Part shown: one piece after another, positions 57,641-64,000 of the stretch
Layout: each line of letters begins with the position of its first letter
Numbering within the stretch: the first letter of the stretch is position 1
Origin: Fomes fomentarius
Taxonomy: Eukaryota; Basidiomycota; Agaricomycetes; Polyporales; Polyporaceae
DNA length: 64,000 bases
Direction: 5' to 3'
Assembly (NCBI GenBank): GCA_022606135.1
Contig: JABYQN010000009.1
Location: forward strand, 2,257,001 to 2,321,000
Position numbers and translations under genes: made by a program
The notes under the pieces: generated by a model
Told to the model about the DNA's origin: nothing
The model's database searches: none
Seen by the model: the letters and a program-made list of their open reading frames with translations, nothing else

Positions 57641-60600
57641 ATGGCTCACAGCTCGCGGTCCATTACCCTCCGCGAGGAGGACGAACTGGACGATGCCCTC
57701 CAAGCTCAGCGTGAACGGTACGCGCAGCGCATGCGCGAACTCAGGCGCGTTCCAGATATGATGAGGGAGACATACCGCAACGCCTGGACGCAGTTTTACG
57801 CTTGGGAACCCGGCTACTGTGAGCAAATGTTGAAAAGTCTCAGAGCTCCTTCCGAGTTGCAATCTCTGGTCGATCCTCTGGACCTCGGCTCAATGGAGTC
57901 TGACGCCATGCAGGTCGACGACTCTCCGGACGTCCTCACAGTATGGACCAACGACGACCGTAGGCCATCCATGACCTTACCTGCGCAAGAAATTGTACTT
58001 CCTGCTATGTCTATCCAGGGCTTCGCGTACCCGAAGTACGAAGCCTGCACACCGGCGACTCGTGCCATCAGGAACGAAGACGATCCACAGCTGTTACATT
58101 TCATTCAATATGCTGATGAGCCCGGCTTCCACACGCGACTCTATGCAATGCTGCACGATGACTTTGCATGGGAGACTGAATGGTACGACGTTGATTGTGA
58201 GCACTTCCTCTCCTTAGTCTATGCCATTACGACGTTCAAACACGCGTATAATACTAGTCAAGATCATAGTCCTCGAGGCTGTTTGGTCTTTGCATATCGC
58301 CGGAGTATCCTTGAGTGAATTGGACAGACATGAATTGTACACTTTTCCCGTTGTGACTGGCAGCTCTGGTTTGTTAGCCACAATGCGACGTCGGTAGGTA
58401 CCACCCATCGTCAATCAATAATATTCCTCGAGTCAACGAACACCATGTAGTGATCTCTTCAACTGGGGCGCCTCCTTCCCTGCTGACGAGCTGGCGAGTC
58501 TTGAGGCGACGACTCGGACAACTAGCCTGTGGGGTTCCGTTAGTAGGCTTGACTCCTTATTCTGCTCCAGCACGAATTGTATTGAGGGTCTGTGCTGGGT
58601 CCATAGTGAGTACTTGGCTCTTTCAAGGATGCATACCTATCCTCACTCTCTCGTCGTGCAGAGAACGATCCCAAACTTCCCATACCGCACGCCAAGCATA
58701 CCGAGTCCAATAAAGACATTTACTACGACAGAAAGAGACCATGTGGTCCTAGATGCTACCAATTGTCGTCTGAGGACGCATTGGTGCGTTCCCAACGTTC
58801 ATCTTTCAACGTCTCGCGATGCTCTATGCCAGAGCACCCGTTGACGACGTGAGAGCAGGATATCGACTTCATCACGATCAATCAAGACATCTGTGACATC
58901 CTCAAGCTATTCCCTAACGCGTCCATCTGCAGGCTCGCCAAGCTCTGCAATGTAGACTGCTGCGATGTGAGGCATCAGTCTGATACTATACGGTGGTGCA
59001 TATATACTTATAGACCGGCACGCAGGTCTTCCTCCATAGAGCCCTCCTCCTTCCCGACGATACCGACATCTCATTCCTGACTCGTGACACCGCCGCAGAC
59101 GATGTCTACCAGTATAGAGAGCCCGACCTTTACAGGTGTGTACTTCGACTTGTGCCTCGAAACATGTAGAAGTAATGGAAATACGTCGTTACTCAAGGGT
59201 CGGCATATGCATGCACGAAGGGGCTTGTAAAGCACACCTTGGCTGTCCTTGCGCACAGGCTGAGCGGAGATGCAGCCGGAGATGCAACTGCAGAGCAGCC
59301 TGTGAGTTTGATGTCTCCAGGATCCCGACCATAGAATACTCCGTGCTGCCGAGAAATTGTAAGTTGAGACGCGACCCACAGGCAGCCGCAGAGGATGCAA
59401 GTGTGAACCGAAATGCGACATCACGCCCCTAAAAGGCGGGGAAGAGGAGAAGAACAAGTGCCCTTGCCATGTCTCTGGGTGGGAGTGCAGTCCGGAATTG
59501 TGCACGTGTGTCTTTTCCTCCGTGGCGCCTTAGACCGCATCATCATCCAGTCGAGATGCTGATCAACAACTACGGTCTTACCAGCTCCAAAAAAAGTAAT
59601 GATTGATTACTTTCGAGTCGCTCTACACCTTGAGCTAACGTCGGCCTGTGACTAGAAAAGAAGGGCGGCACCTCAAGCTCCAAGCATTCCTGCATCAACA
59701 TGCTGTTGCAGAAAGACAAAAAGCCGGTATGGCGACGTCTTTTTCAGGAACCTACCCAGCGGATGCTCAGACTATTTTGACCCCACCCACATTACAGAAT
59801 GTGATCGTGAAGGAAGGGTCATTCGGCCTCGGCGCCTTCACGCCCAAGAACCTCTCGCTGAACGAATACCTCGGAGGTACGTCCCTTGCTCTCTTCCCAC
59901 TTGGAACAATTCCCTCCCTGCCCCTCCAAAACACCGACGATCGGAGTCGTCCGTAGAATACATCGCAGAAGCGTTCCCCATCATCCCCCAGGTCAGAGGA
60001 TACACCAGGTGCGTCGTAGGGACCCTGGCACCAAGCAACACAGAGTGGCACCCGTTGACTTCTTGGTATCCACATCCACACCACGCCTGGGTGCCCATCC
60101 ATTGGACACAGGATGGAGAGGGCCCAACGCAAGCTGAACCGGCACCGCAAACTCAACTACATGTTCAGTCTGAGCGATCAAACGCGCATGGTCCTGGATG
60201 CCGCCACCGTGGGCGGCCCGACGCGCTGCCTGAACGACTCCACGGTTGCGACTAGGCTGAACGCCTCGGCAGACAGTGCGTACGCCCCTGCAGCCCCACA
60301 GCCCCCTGCCATAATCTTGAAACATCAGTGCTCTGACTCTCGAATCTGCATTTGCATAGGGATCATGGTAGACGGCGACGAACGCATCTACTTCTATGCA
60401 GGTGGGGCCATCTCTATTCTATGCACGCGTGCACGGTGGCGCTGATCCACTCGCTGTCCCTGCTTGGGCTCGCTAGGAAAGAAAGTGAAGGCGGGCGACG
60501 AGCTGTTGCTGAGCTATGGGCAAGCGTACTGGGATAATGCCGACTTGGGGAGCAGCGACGAGGAGAGGGAGAAGGCTAGTTGGGCAGCTGCAGCGGTGGC

Positions 60601-60706
60601 AGAGGTGGATGATGAGGTGAAAGACCAAGAGGCCGAGGGCGAGGAGGGCGAGGAGGGCGAGGAGGACGAGGAAGAGCTGGGGACAAAAGACGGGCGGGAT
60701 GTATAG
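57641..60706 (+). CDS. E(z)/KMT6-type histone H3K27 methyltransferase (Polycomb SET protein)
   Basis: Fifteen exons: 57641-58216, 58263-58393, 58451-58605, 58662-58783, 58860-58976, 59026-59135, 59198-59301, 59382-59507, 59551-59595, 59656-59726, 59798-59876, 59957-60008, 60112-60275, 60360-60401 and 60477-60706, giving about 707 residues. A Cys-rich block (PCGPRCYQL) precedes a SANT-like helix region (DIDFITINQDICDILKLF) and then the CXC domain (KAHLGCPCAQAERRC, RRGCKCEPKC). The SET domain has EGSFGLGAF, EYLGEYIAE, LDAATVGGPTRCLND and GDELLLSYGQAYW. The C-terminal tail is very acidic (GEEGEEGEEDEEE). This is the catalytic subunit type of PRC2. The canonical NHS near TRCLND is changed, and the exon 8/9 border (59506-59551) has several possible donors. 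The family call is firmer than exact exon ends. Confidence 0.82.
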
Positions 60707-60985
60707 GCGCTGTTGTATCATGTGCTTCCACTGATTCTGTTCATGACTCATCCAGCCTGATGCAACAGAGTGTTCGTGAGCTTCTCCTGGGCTTGTGGGA
60801 GCGGCAGCGTGCTTGGTCTGCCACTGACACAAAGAGTCTGTTAGACGACTACGGGTGAGACTACGATGTTGAAACGGACTGACTCACGAGTAGAAGCCCT
60901 TGGTGCGTTTCTCGACTTCTTCCGGGGGCATCTTGATATCTGTGTATCGCCGTGTAAGACACGGATCCCTGATCAGTCTGTAGCT
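60704..60985. repeat. Gene-fragment repeat, copy A
   Basis: Direct repeat of 63628-63928 with about 85-90% match by eye (shared CTTCTCGACTTCTTCCGGGG, CTGACTCACGAGTAGAAGCC, GTTCGTGAGCTTCTCCTGGG). The minus strand holds the last two exons of a gene whose fuller version lies at the right window edge. The C-terminus read here is STLPLPQAQEKLTNTLLHQ then AG stop (60748). It starts exactly at the stop codon of the upstream SET-domain gene. It lacks any further exons and is probably a non-functional fragment. Confidence 0.7.
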
Positions 60986-61815
60986 AGGTACAGTACCAGT
61001 CCATGTAACGAGCCATTACACTCTGAATGCACGTTGATCACTGGCCAAATATCATTACATACCATGTATCCAGGTGTTTCACACAAAAGGCATTTTTATT
61101 GAACCGGAATTTCCCATTACATTCTAGTCACATTCAAAGTGCCTCGTGTATAATCAGCATTGCCTGTCCAGCCGGCCCACTGATGTCTTCGGTCCTAATG
61201 ATATCATTAATACTGGAGACGTCATCGACGTCATCGGTTTGTCCAAGCGGCGCGAAGGCGTGGGAAGTCTCTGGAACGGAGTCTCTCTTGTACCGAACAC
61301 TGCGTTTACAACTTCATCATGAATCCTCCTAGTCAGTCCCATCGTTTTTTCTCCTTCGCGTTATCCATGCTGATCCTTATGAAGCTTTGCCATTTACGGA
61401 AGCTGAATTATACAAAGCCGGTCTTCTTGGTGAAGGCGAGTTTATTGTTCCATTGTTGCTAGGACATGCCTTCCTTCCAGCGTCGTTTGCGCTAGTTAGT
61501 AGTCATCGCGAGAGGGTCCTCCTCGCTCGTCCTTCACCTCCCTATCAACTCATTGTAGAACCATACTGATCACCTCCGGTATAGGAGTATCTGAATATGC
61601 CGCGCAGGCGATCAAGACTATGACAGAGCACCCGGAGCTTTTGAGTGGGTGCTTTACCTTCTTTTCGAATCTGCACTACACTGATCTCCTTCCGTCCAGA
61701 ACTCTCCCTTTTCGCTCTGGAATGTATCAACCTCCACGGCCAGCAACGCAAGGGCTCTGGTTCGCCACGCTTACCCGACTCTCCGGCCTCAAGTAACGCG
61801 ACCGTGTCGTCCAGT
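60986..61815. other. Intergenic, no secure gene
   Basis: A 60-codon frame at 61387-61569 and the open region 61645-61815 could supply an upstream exon for the protease-like gene, but no conserved start or convincing splice was found. Confidence 0.4.
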
Positions 61816-63506
61816 ATGTCCTTCGCCAGCGATACCACTGCTGTCTCCAAGTACGCCCCCGACGCGTACGAGCGGAAGTCCTACTATAACGGCATCGCTG
61901 AGGACGGCGACCACCCGGAACTCGTATATCGTTCGGACTGCCTCACTAAGCCCTTCCCGAAGCCCGTCGGCAGACACGCGCATATCCCCGTCAAGTCGAT
62001 CTACGGGGTTTTCGACACTCCACTGAATGGTATCTGGCACACTGTCGGTCCCCAGATTCGTGACCTCATCAAGTTACGAGAGATACGCCGGTCGTCCACC
62101 GACACTGCTCGGTTTTTCACCCACGGACCGCCGGGAGAGGAGGCGAAGGGAAGTCTCGGTCCCGTCGTCATCTGGGTCGGCGTCCTCCCCGGTTCTACCT
62201 CATCCGATACCGCCCATGATGTCTCCCAAGAGATCCTTGCGCTTCTGCTGAAGAACGGAGTCGAGGATGTTGTTGTGGAATGGCGCGAGGCGGTCCCGCA
62301 GAGACTGGCAGGTCCCTCTCTTATGCGCCATGTCGGCAGCGGAAATGCCACCCATCATGTCCGCCGCTTCCTCACCGCTCTTCTTGGTGTTCCCCTTGCA
62401 ACAGAAACAATGGAGGAGGAGGATACCCAGGGCACACTTACGCTCTGGTTTCACGAAAATAGAGACAGAGATGGCAATCCTAGCAACAAGGTTTATGGAG
62501 TCAGCAACTGCCACGTCCTACGCCAGGACACCACCACCGAGTATGAGCACAAAGGCGGTGCACCCAAGGACCACGTTCGTATCAGTGGGATGCGTCGATT
62601 CCAGCGCGGTCTCGACGATATCATGAAGGCCATCGCTGATCACGGCATTCTCGCGGACCTTTGGGTCCGAGAGATCGTCAAACTGCAGGCGAAGGATGGG
62701 CAGGACCCGGAGAACGCGAAAGAGATCCGGCGGATTCAACGCAGATTGGACGACGACAACGAAGCTATCCTCGATCTGGAGGCCTTCTTCGACGAAGTGA
62801 AGAGATACTGGTCCAGTACCAAGTTCCGCGACATTGGACACGTTCAATATGCTCCGGCCATCACGGTTGACGAGGAAGGTGGCACACTATACACCTCGGA
62901 CTGGGCTGCGTTCTTGGCTGCTGAGGCGAAGGTCAAGGATACGTTTGAGGGCAATGTCGTTGATCTCGGTATGTTTCGACTGATCTGTCTCGGATTCATC
63001 TCATCGCAGAGAAACAACCTTATTCAGGTTCCAAGTATTCACCTCAAGACCTTACGGATATGTTCTATCCGGTGGGTGGTGGTCCGACCACGTTCAAGTT
63101 TCCCGAGGAGAGAAAGCTTCGTATCGTGGGTTGCGCCACGAAGGAGGACCTTGCCAGCCCTACAGAGTTCGACAGCGAACGCCAGCGCTGCCTTATCGTC
63201 GGACGCTACGCCGGCCTCGTTTCATTCGCTGAAAACGAAGTCGGCATCGAGTCCGTCGAGCTCGCGATTTACAACTCGGGCCACAAGTCTGCCGAAGTCT
63301 TCTCTGCTAAAGGAGACTCGGGCTCCCTCGTTTGGCACACGAAGGACGGTAAAGCTTACATCGTTGGTCAACTTCACTCCGGTCGCAACAAAGGCGGCTC
63401 GACCAGCAACCACATTACGTATTGCACCCCTGGTTGGTACTTGCTGGACCATATCAAGAAGAAGTTCAAGTACGCCGACTTCTACTGCACCAACTGGTCA
63501 GCTTAA
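61816..63506 (+). CDS. Trypsin-fold (PA clan) serine protease-like protein
   Basis: Exons 61816-62968 and 63028-63506 (59-nt intron) give 543 residues. The protease-like pattern is VYGVSNCHVL (His site) around residue 230 and FSAKGDSGSLVWH (Ser site, GDSGS) around residue 480, followed by YIVGQLHSG. The region between them has a ~60-residue charged helix (EIRRIQRRLDDDNEAILDLE). No clear catalytic Asp can be named by eye. The first ~200 residues (HIPVKSIYGVFDTPLNGIWH and following) are a separate domain I do not recognise. No signal peptide, so intracellular. The frame is open further upstream to 61645; the ATG at 61816 is the first that starts a plausible hydrophilic N-terminus. Confidence 0.7.
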
Positions 63507-63627
63507 GAACAACATCGTCCGCTCTTAATCTCCGTCTTCACGCCTCTTCTTCTATGACTCGCTATTGTTGATATGTATCCGTAACTGGCCGTACCCGCAC
63601 TGTACTGTATTTGGGAATGCATAAGTG

Positions 63628-63928
63628 AGGCGCTGTTGTACAACATGATATCGTGTGCATCCAATGATTCTGTTCATGACTACCATCCCCATCCAGCCTG
63701 CTGTAGCAGAGTGTTCGTGAGCTTCTCCTGGGCCTGTGGGAGCGGCAGCGTGCTCCCTCCGCCACTGACACAAAGGGACTGTTAGACGACTACGGTGAGA
63801 GTACGACGTTGAGACGGACTGACTCACGAGTAGAAGCCCTTGATGTGTTTCTCGACTTCTTCCGGGGGCATTTTGATATCTGTATATTACCGTGTAAGGT
63901 CACGCAACCTTGATCAGTCTGTGGCAAG
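63628..63928. repeat. Gene-fragment repeat, copy B
   Basis: Direct-repeat partner of 60704-60985, flanking the protease-like gene on its other side. It covers the last two exons and the preceding intron end of the minus-strand gene at the window edge. Confidence 0.7.
63680..63879 (-). CDS. 3' exons of an unidentified gene (5' part beyond or near the right window edge)
   Basis: Two exons on the minus strand: 63879-63828 and 63764-63680, with GTGAGT donor and TGTCAG acceptor, and an acceptor (ATACAG) before the first that implies further exons upstream. They encode KMPPEEVEKHIKGFYS, then GGGSTLPLPQAQEKLTNTLL and QQAGWGW stop. I do not recognise the family. The near-copy at 60704-60985 supports that these exons are real. 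Confidence 0.45.
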
Positions 63929-64000
63929 ATACGACACGCACACTTCTGAGGATCTGCAGAACACTACCGAGTCAGTCACAAAAGCACGACGGAAGGACAC

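Noticed and set aside
59506..59533. A 28-nt intron in the E(z)-type gene
   Set aside because: It would give an in-phase exon 9, but it is too short for splicing; the alternative donor at 59508 with acceptor at 59550 also keeps phase.
1..64000. CRISPR arrays, operons, riboswitches, ribosomal RNA
   Set aside because: The region is eukaryotic nuclear DNA with spliced genes; no spaced direct-repeat array or rRNA-like sequence was seen.

Overview
The window is nuclear DNA of a filamentous fungus. Genes carry many short introns (about 45-70 nt), spliced gene models restore conserved proteins, and gene families include FunK1-type kinases and fungal-specific (FuA-like) glutathione transferases. These point to an agaricomycete basidiomycete, plausibly a wood-decay Polyporales species; that placement is inference. 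All gene models below were built by hand from splice signals, reading phase and recalled family motifs. No database search was run.

Layout. 1-2.7 kb: a cluster of isoprenylcysteine methyltransferase (ICMT)-like sequences on the minus strand, namely one gene cut by the window edge and two decayed relics. 3.7-4.3 kb: a small secreted His/Pro/Tyr-rich protein. 6.0-6.9 kb: a MITE with 64-bp inverted ends and a tRNA-like (SINE-like) fragment. 7.7-19.6 kb: a conserved block with a FuA-like GST, a TDG/MUG-type DNA glycosylase, the spliceosomal helicase Brr2 (16 exons, 2165 aa) and a convergent second GST carrying a one-base frameshift. 20.4-24.8 kb: a secreted FAD-linked oxidase, a small secreted crystallin-like protein with a 7-nt exon, and an intron-containing tRNA-Pro.

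25.2-39.4 kb is the most dynamic part. It is a cluster of short-chain dehydrogenase/reductase (SDR) genes in roughly mirror-image order: SDR1, SDR2 pseudogene and SDR3 on the minus strand, then decayed SDR3-like, SDR2-like and SDR1-like copies on the plus strand. On top of this sits a direct tandem duplication of a 4414-bp unit whose two copies look identical (29817-34230 and 34231-38644). Its junction cuts an SDR gene in exon 3, leaving one truncated copy and one intact gene.

39.9-49.2 kb: a secreted protein of unknown function, thymidylate synthase with two MluI-type (ACGCGT) boxes just upstream, the CCAAT-binding factor subunit HAP3/NF-YB, a cupin, and a conserved acidic/basic protein with a second one-base frameshift in a G-run. 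49.9-55.3 kb: a FunK1 kinase with a Lys/Ala/Pro-rich tail, a decayed M36 fungalysin, and a third FuA-like GST with its CPYAQR motif on a 21-nt exon. 55.7-60.7 kb: ATG18 (autophagy PROPPIN) divergent from an E(z)/KMT6-type H3K27 methyltransferase across a 243-bp shared promoter. 60.7-64 kb: a trypsin-fold protease-like gene between two copies of a ~290-bp repeat that contains the 3' exons of an unidentified minus-strand gene.

The genes do not form one pathway. Housekeeping genes (BRR2, thymidylate synthase, HAP3, ATG18, the E(z) homologue, the DNA glycosylase) lie among fast-evolving families that expand and decay locally (SDR, GST, ICMT, FunK1, secreted proteins).
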